Counted from the first letter of the stretch, positions 8,573-17,554 are shown. The stretch: 64,000 nucleotides of DNA from JBMYRH01 sp049602155 (GCA_049602155.1 JBMYRH010000006.1:1-64000), one strand, 5' to 3'. The notes: generated by a model from the letters alone, not told the origin. Translations and numbers: made by a program.

Positions 8573-9109
8573 TCAGTCGGAGGTGCCCTCGTCAGCAGCG
8601 TCGGGGGTGCCCTCGTCAGCAGCGTCGGGGGCGCTCGAGCTCGCCCCGGCGGGCTCGCCGCGGACCAAGCGTGACTCAATTACGGCCTCGTCGAACCGTA
8701 CGCCGTTGAGGCGGACGCAGACGTATACGCTCGCCATGTCGTGACGCTCCAAGAGGTCATCGATGATGGCGTGGGCGTCGGCGTCTTCGATCGCCTCGAT
8801 CGCCTCGACGTCCTCATTGATCGCTTGGACGTGCGTGAGCATCTCTTGGTAGAGCGCACGCTCGGCTTCGTTCCAATGGATGATGATGAGGTTGGCGAAC
8901 AGCTCGTGACCGTCGCCGCTGAAGACCTCCTTCTGCGCGATCTTTTTGATGCGGCCACGGCCGATCTTCTCGGGGCGGTAGCCTTTGAAGTATCGATAGT
9001 GGAATCCCTTATCTGCGGCCTGTATCTCGGCGACCAGACGACGCACTCGGACGTGCTTCAGGATCGTGTCAAACTGCTGTTCACAGGAGCGTAGGGATTC
9101 GATCGGCAT
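8573..9109 (-). CDS. hypothetical protein with acidic tandem-repeat tail
   Basis: Protein of 178 residues, no signal peptide or membrane segment, family not recognised. The N-terminal part is mixed alpha/beta with a basic patch (GRGRIKKIAQK). The centre is acidic and helical (EDVEAIEAIEDADAHAIIDDL). The tail contains two exact copies of PDAADEGT. A GAGGT ribosome-binding site lies about 6 bases before the ATG. It lies between the alcohol dehydrogenase and the HEAT gene on the same strand, 76 bases from the latter. Confidence 0.65.
   Translation of the reverse strand: MPIESLRSCEQQFDTILKHVRVRRLVAEIQAADKGFHYRYFKGYRPEKIGRGRIKKIAQKEVFSGDGHELFANLIIIHWNEAERALYQEMLTHVQAINEDVEAIEAIEDADAHAIIDDLLERHDMASVYVCVRLNGVRFDEAVIESRLVRGEPAGASSSAPDAADEGTPDAADEGTSD
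8582..8629. repeat. 24-base tandem duplication
   Basis: Two perfect copies of a 24-base unit (8582-8605 and 8606-8629) encode the repeated PDAADEGT octapeptide at the C-terminus of the minus-strand hypothetical protein. In-frame unit length suggests slippage or copy-number variation tolerated by a disordered tail. Confidence 0.85.
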
Positions 9110-9163
9110 GGGGCGACCTCGGGTAGTAAGCGGCGCGTAGACAATGCGCTTCGGAGGGTCCTG

Positions 9164-10309
9164 TCAAGCCTTAGCGTGGCCATCGAAGGCGTCGATATAC
9201 AGCTGGCGGAGGTCCTCACGCGTGCAGGGCCGGGGGTTGCTCGCATGACAGCCATCCAGGATAGCTTGATCGCTCAGCGCCTCAAGGAGGCCGCGATCGA
9301 CCCCAGCGTCACTGAGCGTCTCGGGGATACCAAGGCTCGCCTTCAGATCGATTAAGGTCTGACCGAGTGACTTGGTGAGGCTGCAACGCCGCTCGACGAG
9401 CGCATATGCGTCCTCTGCAGCGCTGCGGTTAAACGCGACCACGTAAGGCAGCACGATAGCGTTTGCGAGGCCGTGGTGGACGTGGGCGAGTGTGCCGAGT
9501 GGGTGTGCAAGGCTGTGGGCCGCCCCGAGCCCCTTCTGGAATGCCGTCGCGCCCATCATAGCGCTCATGGCCATGGCCTCTCGCGCAGGCAAATCGGTGG
9601 GCGAGTCACAGGCGGTCTGAAGGTGCTCAAGCGCCAAAGCCACACCCTCAAGGGCGATGCCGTCAGCGGGTGGATGGTAGCCCGTCGCCGTGAGGGCCTC
9701 GAGGTTGTGGGTGAGCGCATCAAACCCAGTCGCCGCCGTGAGCCAGCGTGGCATGCCCATCATCAGCTCCGGATCGATGAGGGCGACCTGAGGCATGATG
9801 TGAGGCGAGAAGATCACGACCTTCCGGTTCGTCTCAGGATCGACGACCACGGTGGAGCGTCCTACCTCGGAGCCGGTCCCGGCCGTCGTAGGGATCGCGA
9901 TGATAGGAGCGACATCATCCCGGATCCGCTCGTAGCCGCCAAGGGCGTCGTCATAGTCGACAATGTTGCCGCTGTGAGTGGCCATCAAGGCGACACCCTT
10001 GGCGCCGTCGATCGCGGAGCCGCCACCGAAGCCAATCACCACATCAGCCCCGGATGCGCGTAACACCGACCCTGCCTCCTCACACTCTGTGGCGACGGGG
10101 TTCGGCGAGATGGCGCTGGACATCGACCATGGGATGCCTGCGTCATCGAGGACCTTCGCGAGGGCGTCGTAGACCGGGAGAGACACCATCCCGGGGTCGG
10201 TGACGACGAAGGCGCGTGTGCCGAGGCGTCGCACGTGGTCAGGGAGGCGCGCCAAGGCGCCGGCCCCGAAGTCGATGGAGGTGGGGAAGGAGAGAGACGT
10301 AGTGGGCAT
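9164..10309 (-). CDS. iron-containing (group III) alcohol dehydrogenase
   Basis: NAD(P)-dependent, metal-dependent alcohol dehydrogenase of 381 residues, a normal family length. The N-terminal nucleotide-binding part contains GFGGGSAIDGAK and PTTAGTGSEV. The metal-site region contains GFDALTHNLEAL (Asp and His ligands) and AAHSLAHPLGTLAHVHHG (two further His ligands). The start at 10309 has GAGG about 8 bases upstream. It is transcribed divergently from udgB and is the first gene of a long minus-strand run. The physiological alcohol cannot be told from sequence; 1,3-propanediol or ethanol-type substrates are typical of the family. Confidence 0.88.
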   Translation of the reverse strand: MPTTSLSFPTSIDFGAGALARLPDHVRRLGTRAFVVTDPGMVSLPVYDALAKVLDDAGIPWSMSSAISPNPVATECEEAGSVLRASGADVVIGFGGGSAIDGAKGVALMATHSGNIVDYDDALGGYERIRDDVAPIIAIPTTAGTGSEVGRSTVVVDPETNRKVVIFSPHIMPQVALIDPELMMGMPRWLTAATGFDALTHNLEALTATGYHPPADGIALEGVALALEHLQTACDSPTDLPAREAMAMSAMMGATAFQKGLGAAHSLAHPLGTLAHVHHGLANAIVLPYVVAFNRSAAEDAYALVERRCSLTKSLGQTLIDLKASLGIPETLSDAGVDRGLLEALSDQAILDGCHASNPRPCTREDLRQLYIDAFDGHAKA

Positions 10310-10392
10310 GTCGGCCTCTTCGTGGCGATGACAAGGTGGTCCTGCTTGTCTTGCTACTTTGCACGCGGATGCGGGGCATGCAACCGTGACGC

Positions 10393-11088
10393 ATGAGTCG
10401 GGCTAACAAGCTGCGTCAGATCGACGCGGAGATAATCGCGTGTCGACGCTGTCCACGGTTAGTGGCATGGCGCGAGCAGGTCGCTCGTGAGAAGCGCCGC
10501 GCCTATCGCGATGAGATCTACTGGGGCAAGCCCGTGCCGGGGCTGGGTGACGCTGACGCGCGCGTCCTCGTCCTCGGGTTGGCGCCCGGAGCCCACGGTG
10601 CCAATCGTACTGGGCGGATGTTCACAGGCGACCCCAGCGGCGATTGGCTGTTCAGGGCACTGCACCAAGCCGGCTTCGCGAACCAGCCCACCAGCACGGC
10701 TTCTGATGATGGGCTCGTGCTAAGTGACTGTATCATCGTGTCGCCCTTGCGCTGTGTGCCGCCGGGGAACAAGCCCAAGGCCGATGAGCTCGCGTCGTGT
10801 GCGTCGTTTTTGGAGAGGGAGTTTACCCTTCTCGACCGCGTCAAAGTGGTCGTCGCCCTTGGCGGGATCGCATGGAAGACCTATCACCGGGTGATGGCGG
10901 ATTTGGGTGAGTCGCTGCCTAGGCCACGGGCCAAGTTTGGTCACCTGAAGACCGTCGAAGAGGGGCTGCCGCATGTCCTCATCGGTTCGTATCATCCGTC
11001 GCAGCTGAACACGTCCACGGGAAGGCTCACTGAGGCGATGCTCCAAGAGGTGTTCGAGCGCGCACGACAGGTCGCTGACCGCGCTTAG
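10393..11088 (+). CDS. udgB: family 5 uracil-DNA glycosylase (UdgB)
   Basis: Removes uracil and some other deaminated bases from DNA as the first step of base-excision repair. The 231-residue protein has the family-5 active-site block GLAPGAHGANRTGRMFTGD near residue 62, in which the catalytic Asp/Asn of other families is absent, as is typical of UdgB. A C-terminal HPSQLNTSTGRLT block matches the family. Cysteines at 17, 20, 121 and about 136 fit the [4Fe-4S] cluster ligands. No clear ribosome-binding site precedes the ATG; the frame and the N-terminal CRRCPRLVAWRE block make this start likely. Confidence 0.92.
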   Translation: MSRANKLRQIDAEIIACRRCPRLVAWREQVAREKRRAYRDEIYWGKPVPGLGDADARVLVLGLAPGAHGANRTGRMFTGDPSGDWLFRALHQAGFANQPTSTASDDGLVLSDCIIVSPLRCVPPGNKPKADELASCASFLEREFTLLDRVKVVVALGGIAWKTYHRVMADLGESLPRPRAKFGHLKTVEEGLPHVLIGSYHPSQLNTSTGRLTEAMLQEVFERARQVADRA

Positions 11089-11151
11089 GGGGAGTGACGG
11101 TCTCGGAAATCGAACTGGCGGGGTGTGGCGCGAGGTGGTAGCTCCCTCGAC

Positions 11152-12366
11152 ATGATGATTACCTCTCGCCTCGTAGCCTGCATGAGCCTCGGCGTGGCTC
11201 TTCTCGCCGGCGCACCGCTTGTCCAGGCACAGCTTGTCCCCAAGGACTTTGCGGTTCGGGATGCCAAGTCAATCCACGGAGTGCTGCTCGATGAGGGCGT
11301 GTTCCTTGGCGCTGACAACGCTGCGATCTTCTCGTGCGCCGAGGTCTTCGGTGAGGTGGACTCTCTCCTGTGGACTGGCCGTGATGCGCACGCTGTCGTG
11401 CTTGGCGTCAGCGGAGCGTGGCTCACCGCCGAGTCGGGGTGCCACTGGAGGCGCACAACAGGGGCCGTGGACGGCCAGCGCGTCGTCGGCTACTACCAGT
11501 CGTCCGAGGGCTCAGACCGTGTCGTCTTTGCGGTGGATGACCCTTTCGGTGGCACCGCGATCATCGAGACCGTCGACGGAGGCTTCACCTCGTCACTCAC
11601 TGGCTCGCTCGCGGTCACGGACGCGTCGTTCGTCGCGATGGCAGGGGACGGGGGCAACGCGGCCCTGGGGGCGCGCACCGATGAGGGCGAATTGCGTTCC
11701 TGGTGGTCCAGTGATGGAGGCGAGACGTTTGTCTTGGCTGAAGGCGCGTCTGTACAGGTCAGCGAAGGGCTGAGACATGCAGGCTATGCATCGAGTCGCT
11801 TGTGGATGTGGGACGACGGCGTGTTGATCGGCGTTGACGCGCAGGGGGATGTCGAGAGTGAGGCGCCACCGGTGTCGACCCCTGGCCCGGTGGCAGGGGC
11901 CGACGACGGAACTCTGTGGCTCGCTGCGGGCAACGAGGGCCTGTGGTATCGCGGTGATGACGGAGCTTGGGCGCAGGCTCACTCGGAGCCGACCTATCGG
12001 GTGAAGATGGCCTACGGGAGCCTCTGGGTCGCCCGCAGCGCTGATCACGCCGGTGTCCCGATGGTTTTGAGGAGCGATGACGATGGCGTGAGCTGGTGGC
12101 CTGTGTGGCTCTCGCCTGAGTCCTGGGACTACGCGCCGACCTGTGAGTCCAGCCTCTCACAGCTCTGCGACACGGCGAATATCGCCCTGCAAGAGGCGCT
12201 TGGTTTACAGGTCGCCGCTGAGATCGGTCCGACACCATCCCCGCCCGTCGACGATGAAATCACGGGTTGTAGTGGCACCCGTGGTGCGCCTTCTTGGGCC
12301 TTCCTCGCGTACCTGTGCGCAGCTCTCTTTGTGGGGACGCGGCGACAAGTGCCGGGTTCACCTTGA
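11152..12366 (+). CDS. exported beta-propeller-like protein with MYXO-CTERM-like anchor
   Basis: Predicted cell-surface protein of 404 residues. It starts with a signal peptide (hydrophobic run ACMSLGVALLAGAPLVQAQ). The middle contains short repeats such as WWSSDGGETF and VLRSDDDGVSWW, resembling BNR/Asp-box blades of a propeller. It ends with GCSGTRG, a hydrophobic helix and GTRRQ, the Cys-helix-Arg layout of the MYXO-CTERM sorting signal. A GTG 9 codons upstream is possible, but the ATG at 11152 places the signal peptide correctly. Function unknown. Confidence 0.72.
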   Translation: MMITSRLVACMSLGVALLAGAPLVQAQLVPKDFAVRDAKSIHGVLLDEGVFLGADNAAIFSCAEVFGEVDSLLWTGRDAHAVVLGVSGAWLTAESGCHWRRTTGAVDGQRVVGYYQSSEGSDRVVFAVDDPFGGTAIIETVDGGFTSSLTGSLAVTDASFVAMAGDGGNAALGARTDEGELRSWWSSDGGETFVLAEGASVQVSEGLRHAGYASSRLWMWDDGVLIGVDAQGDVESEAPPVSTPGPVAGADDGTLWLAAGNEGLWYRGDDGAWAQAHSEPTYRVKMAYGSLWVARSADHAGVPMVLRSDDDGVSWWPVWLSPESWDYAPTCESSLSQLCDTANIALQEALGLQVAAEIGPTPSPPVDDEITGCSGTRGAPSWAFLAYLCAALFVGTRRQVPGSP

Positions 12367-12392
12367 CAATTCCGAGGGGTCTTTTTGATACT
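12363..12392 (+). promoter_or_regulatory. sigma-70-type promoter for the lipoprotein gene
   Basis: A perfect -35 TTGACA (12363-12368) is followed after 18 bases by GATACT (12387-12392). It begins on the stop codon of the preceding gene and would start transcription near 12399, leaving a leader of about 94 bases. Confidence 0.6.
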
Positions 12393-12492
12393 GCGCCGAC
12401 CCTAGCGCCGGGTGACCGCGTCCAAGGTGCGCAGAGACTGCTGTCCCAGCCACGATGACGCACAAGACATCTACAACTTGAGGCTTATCAGT

Positions 12493-14241
12493 ATGACGTT
12501 GTTCGCAACACGCACGACAGCGGCCGTCGCCGCCCTCACGCTCCTGTCCACTGTGGCGATGGGATGTGACGCGAGCGATAGCCCGCTCCAAGCCGATCTG
12601 AATGAACGCAAGACGAGCCGCTATGCAGAAGCGGCCGGTAAAGTTCAGGCGGTGGAAGACGAGCGACTCGCTGCCATGAAGGCGACCCTCCCAGCCGCTG
12701 ACGTGAAGACGGAAGCCGGCAGCCCCAACCCCCTGGTCAAGTGGCGTACTGATATCGCTGCGCCAAAGCCGCCCGAGTCTGCAGCGCCCGCAGCGGCAGG
12801 CGACGATGGTGAGCCGGCGCCGGTCGTCAAGCAGGGCATCGCCGCTAAGATTGAGCTCCTCGAGGGCTTGATGGACACCTACAAAGGGGCACCCAGTGAG
12901 CCGGCGGCTCGCGCGGGCGTCGCCTTCCTTCAAGCTTCGGAGGAGTACTGGAAGAAGGGCAAGAACCTAGAGCGCTACGACAAGTTCCTCAAAGGGTACA
13001 TCAAAGAGGGTGAGCGCTTGGCGAAGGAGAACGCTGGTAAGGAGGAGTTCCAAGCTCGGCCGTTTATGCAAGAGGCCGCGTTCGACTTGATGTTCCTGCA
13101 CACGGCGCGTTGGCTCAAGATGCGTGACTCAGGGGCGTCCCTCACGACGATCTTCAGCTATTGGCAGCTTGCCTTCAACTACCCGGCGAAGAGCCGCGAG
13201 GGCTTCAGCGCTTACATCACACGCTTGTGCCTCGCGTCGTCGATTCGCGACAAGTGCAACAAGGTTGTGCACGAGATGCGCCCCTTGGCGGTTAATAAAC
13301 CTTACATGGAGTGGGCAAAGCAGGCCGCCAACGACTTCTTGACGAAGCACAAAGAGCCAACCTTGCAAGAGGTCGCCAAGCGCTTCATCACACAGCTCGA
13401 CGTGGCTCTCAAAGAGGTGCCCGACTTCACCGAGGATCCGATCCTCCCGTCAACGCTCTCGTCACGCGCTGCCTCCGGCGGCCTTCGCTTGAAGATCAGC
13501 AAGAAGCTCGGCGTGAAGTTGCACACGACGGCTGTGAGTGAGTCCTTCGCTGGGAAGATCCCTGGGAACCTGAAGAGCGAGGCTGACAAGGTCGTCCAGA
13601 CGCTGAAGGACACCCCAGGCAACACCGTCGACTACGAGCGCATCGTTCTTGAGATGCCGGGCAACGTCTCTGGTCGCGCCCTCGGAAAGGTCTTCGGCGC
13701 CTTCTCCACAGAGATTGTGCGCCAGTTCGACCTCGTTGGACGCCGCCGCGTGGATGAGAGCTTGCGTCGCAACGGTGTGATCGTGCGGTTGCCCGCTCCG
13801 GATGAAGGCACGACGACCAGCTACACGTTTAACGGTGGCTCCAAGACCTCATGCCAGTACCTCGGTAAGGCAGGGAAGAGCGCCATCGGCCGTAAAGAGC
13901 CAGGCCACTACTTCGTGGTCGGTAAAGAGAGCGCGAAAATCGCGAAGCTGAGCCGAGATGAGGAAGGGAAGCTTAGCGCGTCCGAGAAGGTCACAGAGAT
14001 CGCCCTCAAAGACACCGCAGCGCTCGCCAAGTGGGCCGATGATAACGAGGGCATCGTGCGCTTCTTTATCAACGGCGGCCAGCACAGCTACGATGACATC
14101 ATGTCGACCATGACTCAGGTCCTCTACAAGTGTCAGGACGTCGAGGTGCTCCTTGACGAGATGGGCGCGAAGAAGATGAAGGTCACCTGCGGCAAGGCGT
14201 CTGCTCGGGACATCACGCTGGTCTTCGGCCTCTGCGGCTAA
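12493..14241 (+). CDS. predicted lipoprotein of unknown function
   Basis: Protein of 582 residues with a signal peptide ending in VAMGC, an imperfect lipobox, followed by a helical, charged region. Cysteines cluster in the C-terminal half (CQYLG, YKCQD, VTCGK, GLCG). Two stretches, around residues 390-440 and 530-570, look somewhat like the periplasmic fold of ExbD/TolR (for example YDDIMSTMTQVLYKCQDVEVLL split by spacing), but this is a weak resemblance. The start at 12493 has TTGAGG about 9 bases upstream; an in-frame ATG 27 codons earlier lies before the signal peptide and lacks a site. The next gene has its own promoter. Confidence 0.7.
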   Translation: MTLFATRTTAAVAALTLLSTVAMGCDASDSPLQADLNERKTSRYAEAAGKVQAVEDERLAAMKATLPAADVKTEAGSPNPLVKWRTDIAAPKPPESAAPAAAGDDGEPAPVVKQGIAAKIELLEGLMDTYKGAPSEPAARAGVAFLQASEEYWKKGKNLERYDKFLKGYIKEGERLAKENAGKEEFQARPFMQEAAFDLMFLHTARWLKMRDSGASLTTIFSYWQLAFNYPAKSREGFSAYITRLCLASSIRDKCNKVVHEMRPLAVNKPYMEWAKQAANDFLTKHKEPTLQEVAKRFITQLDVALKEVPDFTEDPILPSTLSSRAASGGLRLKISKKLGVKLHTTAVSESFAGKIPGNLKSEADKVVQTLKDTPGNTVDYERIVLEMPGNVSGRALGKVFGAFSTEIVRQFDLVGRRRVDESLRRNGVIVRLPAPDEGTTTSYTFNGGSKTSCQYLGKAGKSAIGRKEPGHYFVVGKESAKIAKLSRDEEGKLSASEKVTEIALKDTAALAKWADDNEGIVRFFINGGQHSYDDIMSTMTQVLYKCQDVEVLLDEMGAKKMKVTCGKASARDITLVFGLCG

Positions 14242-14252
14242 GCCACGTGCCT

Positions 14253-14282
14253 TTGACACCGAGGCAGTGGCGTCGCCATACT
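14253..14282 (+). promoter_or_regulatory. sigma-70-type promoter for the PAAR gene
   Basis: TTGACA (14253-14258), an 18-base spacer and CATACT (14277-14282). Predicted transcription start is near 14289, about 26 bases before the PAAR start codon. Spacer and -10 are very like those at 12363 and 56257. Confidence 0.6.
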
Positions 14283-14314
14283 GCCTTCGGGTCGCGTCCT
14301 TGAGGAGGTGGGTC

Positions 14315-14635
14315 ATGCCTGCACAGGCCCGCGTCAGTGATATCGGTAATATCGACGCCTGCGCTCACGGCTGCCCTGCGTGTCCGCACCCTTGTAAGGG
14401 GCCGGTCATCAGCGGGTCCCCGGATGTCTTTGTGAATAAGCTCCCGGCGGCACGTGTGGGCGATCCGGGGATGCACATGGCGTGCTGTGGGCCGAACACC
14501 TACACGTGCAAGACGGGCTCGGGCACGGTCTTTATCAACGGTAAGAAGGCTCACCGTAAGGGCGATGACACCAAGCACTGTGGTGGTATGGGCTCGATGA
14601 CAAAGGGCAGCAGTGACGTGATCACCGGCGGCTGA
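14315..14635 (+). CDS. PAAR-domain protein (type VI secretion tip)
   Basis: Small protein of 106 residues that would sharpen the VgrG spike of a type VI secretion system and carry effectors. PAAR features are GSPDVFVNKLPAARVGDPGMH and the SGTVFINGKKAHRKGD repeat. Eight or so cysteines (ACAHGCPACPHPC near the N-terminus and CCG, CKTG, HCGG later) suggest an extra metal site beyond the usual His/Cys tip. The start at 14315 has a strong GAGGAGG 6-7 bases upstream. DUF2169, which often accompanies PAAR, is encoded next. No VgrG, sheath or baseplate gene is in the window. Confidence 0.88.
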   Translation: MPAQARVSDIGNIDACAHGCPACPHPCKGPVISGSPDVFVNKLPAARVGDPGMHMACCGPNTYTCKTGSGTVFINGKKAHRKGDDTKHCGGMGSMTKGSSDVITGG

Positions 14636-14781
14636 AGTCGTCCGTGCCGCGGATGGGGACCTCGTGGGGTGTGCCGCGTGGTCGGCTGAGGCGCCTCAAC
14701 GACGCTCGCGTCGCCGGTCCAGGGTTGCGAAGGTACGGCACCTGGGGCACGGTCGTAGGGTGTCCCTTGGTGAGGTGAGCG

Positions 14782-16998
14782 TTGTCTGAGTTTGAGGCAA
14801 GCGGCTTTCGCGGCCTGTGGCTTCCAGGTCGTCGTCTGGACGGCGAGTTTGGTGTGGCGGTTATCGCCAAGCGCCGCTTCGTCGTTGAGTTGTCATCGGC
14901 GACCTGCGTGGCTGACGAAGAGCCACCTCCAATCGTGATGGCGGCAGAGCACCGAGACCCTGACGCACCGATGTCGAGCAGCATCTTGCTGCCATCGGAT
15001 ATCGCGCTCTCAAAGGAGAGGGTCGACGTCATCGTCCAGGGCAACGCCCATGCGCCAGGTGGCAAGCCCAAGCGGAGTTTTGATGTCCGGGTCCGGATCG
15101 CAGGGGTGCTTGACCGCGCCCTCCGCATCGTGGGTCCTCGAGTGGTCACTTGGGTCGCCCCAAAGAAAAAGCTGACCAAGAAGCAGCGCGCGAACGGCGA
15201 GCGGCAGCCATATCCCGCCCCTAAGTTTGGCCAGGCGAAGACGATTACGTCGCTGCCGCTGACGTACGAGTATGCGTATGGCGGTTCCGGAGCGCTGCTT
15301 ATCGACGCTCACTTGGCAGAGGCGGCAGAGGCTCACCAAGAGGAGGCCAAGCAGGCCGAGGCGAGGCGGGAGCGTAAGCAGGAGATCGAGGCCGAACTCA
15401 AGGCTGAGCAAGACGCCGCCGAGGCGGAGGCGGCTGCGAAGAAGGACGCCGAGGCTGGGGGCCTCGCTGCGATGAGCGATGACAAGGCGAGGGAGAAGTT
15501 CGCTGAGGCGTTTGACAAGGCGGACGGCGAATCGCGGGACGGTGTTCGAGTCCTCGACGATGCCGAGTTGGCGCGGCTCGAGGCCGAGGAGGCTGACGCG
15601 CTGATCGAGGCTTCGCCGATGCGCTTTGGCGACAATGTCCCAGAGCGCCCGCCTGAGCCGACGCCAGAGAGCCAAGTCGATGAGGCAGTCTCTGAAGAGC
15701 CCGCCCGCGAGTCCGGGACCGCGGTCCTCGACATCAGCGAGTTTGAGGCCTCGGACGAGCTCAAGGGGGCCATCGAAGCGACAGACAAAAAGCGACGTCG
15801 AGAGCTGAGAGACCGAGACGGGACGTTGATCGCCCGCGTGGACGGCATGGACGAAGTGGCGCTCAGTGACGATGCCTGGGTTGAGGAGGCCAAGGTTGCC
15901 CCAGCTGCAGAGCCTGAGCCTGAGGAAGAGAGCCCGCACCCCATGATCCCCAACTTGGCCAACCCCTCCGGGCGTGGCTACTGCGTCAGCCCGTTGAAAG
16001 AGGCTGTAGAGGGGGTGCAGCTCCCCTGTATTGAGTACCCGGATCGGCCACTGACGCCAGAGTCTTTTGTGAACGACCTCACGACACAGGACCTCCAGTC
16101 GATCGCACCGGTCGCGGGGTTCGGCCCTTACGGTGCAGGTTGGTTTCCGCGTGCACGCTTCGCGGGCGTCCTGCCCTGGGACATGGCGGCGGCCGAGGAG
16201 GGGAAAGCCGCGGCTCTTGACTCCTTCGATCCGGCGGATCCCGCTGACGCGGAGGCCATCAAGGCGATTGAGGCGATGGAGATCCCGGTGATGCGGGCCG
16301 AGTGGTATCAAGAGGCGCATCCAGAGATGCAGGTCGAGGCTATCAAGGGCGACGAGGAGGTCTTCCTGGACAACTTCTCACCCTCGGGTCCGATCTTCTT
16401 CCGCTTGCCAGGGGTGCACCCAGAGGCGTCTATCGATCTCGGCGAAGGCGCTCAGGCGGTGTTGATGCGCATCGACACTGTGGTCATTGACGCTGAGGCG
16501 CACGACGCCCCTGTGGTCACCTTGGTTTGGCGTGGCTGGCATCCGATGGCAGGGCTTGAGGTCTTTGATGACGTAGGTGCCATCGATGTGCGCTTCGGCG
16601 AGCTTGATCAAGAGGCCTGGCGTGACGCCGCCCGTGAGGCCGCCGCTCAGTCGCATGTAGAGACGGATGGCGAGCGCCTGGAGGACGGCGATGCCCCCGG
16701 CGGTGATGCCGACGCTGCATATCGCGACGAGGTCCACATGCAGGCAGCCCAAGCGAGGGATGAGGTTGGGGTCCCGAAGGAGCGCGGCGGGACCGCGATC
16801 ATCGACATCAGTGAGGAGCGAGCGCTCACCGATGATGCGTTCTTCGACCGGGTTCAGGCGGACAAAGAGGCGTTCATTGACGCCGCAGACGAGAAAGCTG
16901 CAAAGGCTGAGAAAGCGCGCGATAAGGCGCTGAAGAAGAAGGCAGGCGAGATGGCAGACGAAGAGTTTGGTATCGACCGCAGCGCAGACGAGGAGTAG
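14782..16998 (+). CDS. DUF2169-domain type VI secretion accessory protein with long charged insertion
   Basis: Protein of 738 residues from a family encoded beside PAAR/VgrG genes and thought to help load effectors. The DUF2169 start (GLWLPGRR...VAVIAKRRFVV) is at the N-terminus and a PLTYEYAYGG block follows near residue 165. Residues about 180-390 are an Ala/Glu/Lys-rich insertion that looks disordered or coiled-coil; the DUF2169 fold then resumes (NPSGRGYC, AGFGPYGAGWFPR). A nine-residue motif, GTAVLDISE and GTAIIDISE, occurs before residue 320 and again near 680. The start is TTG with GAGGTGAG 2-3 bases further upstream than usual. It ends with GAGGAGTAG, which serves as ribosome-binding site of the next gene. 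Confidence 0.85.
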   Translation: MSEFEASGFRGLWLPGRRLDGEFGVAVIAKRRFVVELSSATCVADEEPPPIVMAAEHRDPDAPMSSSILLPSDIALSKERVDVIVQGNAHAPGGKPKRSFDVRVRIAGVLDRALRIVGPRVVTWVAPKKKLTKKQRANGERQPYPAPKFGQAKTITSLPLTYEYAYGGSGALLIDAHLAEAAEAHQEEAKQAEARRERKQEIEAELKAEQDAAEAEAAAKKDAEAGGLAAMSDDKAREKFAEAFDKADGESRDGVRVLDDAELARLEAEEADALIEASPMRFGDNVPERPPEPTPESQVDEAVSEEPARESGTAVLDISEFEASDELKGAIEATDKKRRRELRDRDGTLIARVDGMDEVALSDDAWVEEAKVAPAAEPEPEEESPHPMIPNLANPSGRGYCVSPLKEAVEGVQLPCIEYPDRPLTPESFVNDLTTQDLQSIAPVAGFGPYGAGWFPRARFAGVLPWDMAAAEEGKAAALDSFDPADPADAEAIKAIEAMEIPVMRAEWYQEAHPEMQVEAIKGDEEVFLDNFSPSGPIFFRLPGVHPEASIDLGEGAQAVLMRIDTVVIDAEAHDAPVVTLVWRGWHPMAGLEVFDDVGAIDVRFGELDQEAWRDAAREAAAQSHVETDGERLEDGDAPGGDADAAYRDEVHMQAAQARDEVGVPKERGGTAIIDISEERALTDDAFFDRVQADKEAFIDAADEKAAKAEKARDKALKKKAGEMADEEFGIDRSADEE

Positions 16999-17002
16999 GG
17001 CC

Positions 17003-17554
17003 ATGTTGATCGGCTTGACTGGAAAATATGCAGCAGGGAAGGGCACGGTGGCAGAGGCGCTAAAGGCGCAGGGCTTTGGGTATCACTCCTGTTCGGACAT
17101 CCTGCGGGAAGAGCTGAGAGCGCGTGGCGTCGCCGAGAGCCGTGAGTCGCTGCTGGCTCTCGGCAATGAATTGCGCCGTGCCGGCGGCCCTGGAGAGCTC
17201 GCGCGGAGACTGACGCCGCGGCTTCAAGATGGCGCCAATCACATCGTCGACTCGATCAGGAACCCAGCCGAGGTCGAGGCCCTTCGTACGCTGCAGGGGT
17301 TCGTGCTCATCGCTGTGGATGCGTCGCCTGAGGTCCGGTTCACTCGGCTCCGTGCCCGCGCTCGGATTGGCGACCCGGAGACCTACGAGGCGTTTCAAGC
17401 GCTCGAAGCTCGTGAGCTCGCGAGCGACGATCCAACAACCCAGCAACTCACTGCGACCATCGCGTTAGCCGATCACCACCTCCAAAACGATGCTGGGGTG
17501 GATGAGCTGCATGACGCACTGACGAGACTCCTGACGATGTTGGGGCGTGCATGA
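17003..17554 (+). CDS. P-loop nucleotide kinase-like protein
   Basis: Protein of 183 residues of the adenylate-kinase/dephospho-CoA-kinase-like P-loop class, resembling the UPF0200 family. Walker A is GKYAAGKGT near residue 7. A DSIRNPAEVEAL block and the LRARARIGDPETYEAF lid-like region, rich in Arg, follow. The start at 17003 is 4 bases after the DUF2169 stop with GAGGAG spanning that stop, and its own stop overlaps the ATP-grasp start (ATGA). The substrate is unknown; a dephospho-CoA or nucleotide monophosphate kinase role is possible. Confidence 0.75.
   Translation: MLIGLTGKYAAGKGTVAEALKAQGFGYHSCSDILREELRARGVAESRESLLALGNELRRAGGPGELARRLTPRLQDGANHIVDSIRNPAEVEALRTLQGFVLIAVDASPEVRFTRLRARARIGDPETYEAFQALEARELASDDPTTQQLTATIALADHHLQNDAGVDELHDALTRLLTMLGRA

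Noticed and set aside
8497..8679. Extended N-terminus of the HEAT gene
   Set aside because: The extra codons read the tandem repeat of the neighbouring gene in another frame and give a Pro/Leu/Thr repeat not seen in the rest of the protein.
14653..14781. 42-codon frame between the PAAR and DUF2169 genes
   Set aside because: No ribosome-binding site and no sensible composition; it ends in the DUF2169 ribosome site region.
15010..16320. Open frame of 436 codons antisense to the DUF2169 gene
   Set aside because: Leu/Arg-rich antisense reading of a Glu/Ala-rich gene; no start context and no domain.
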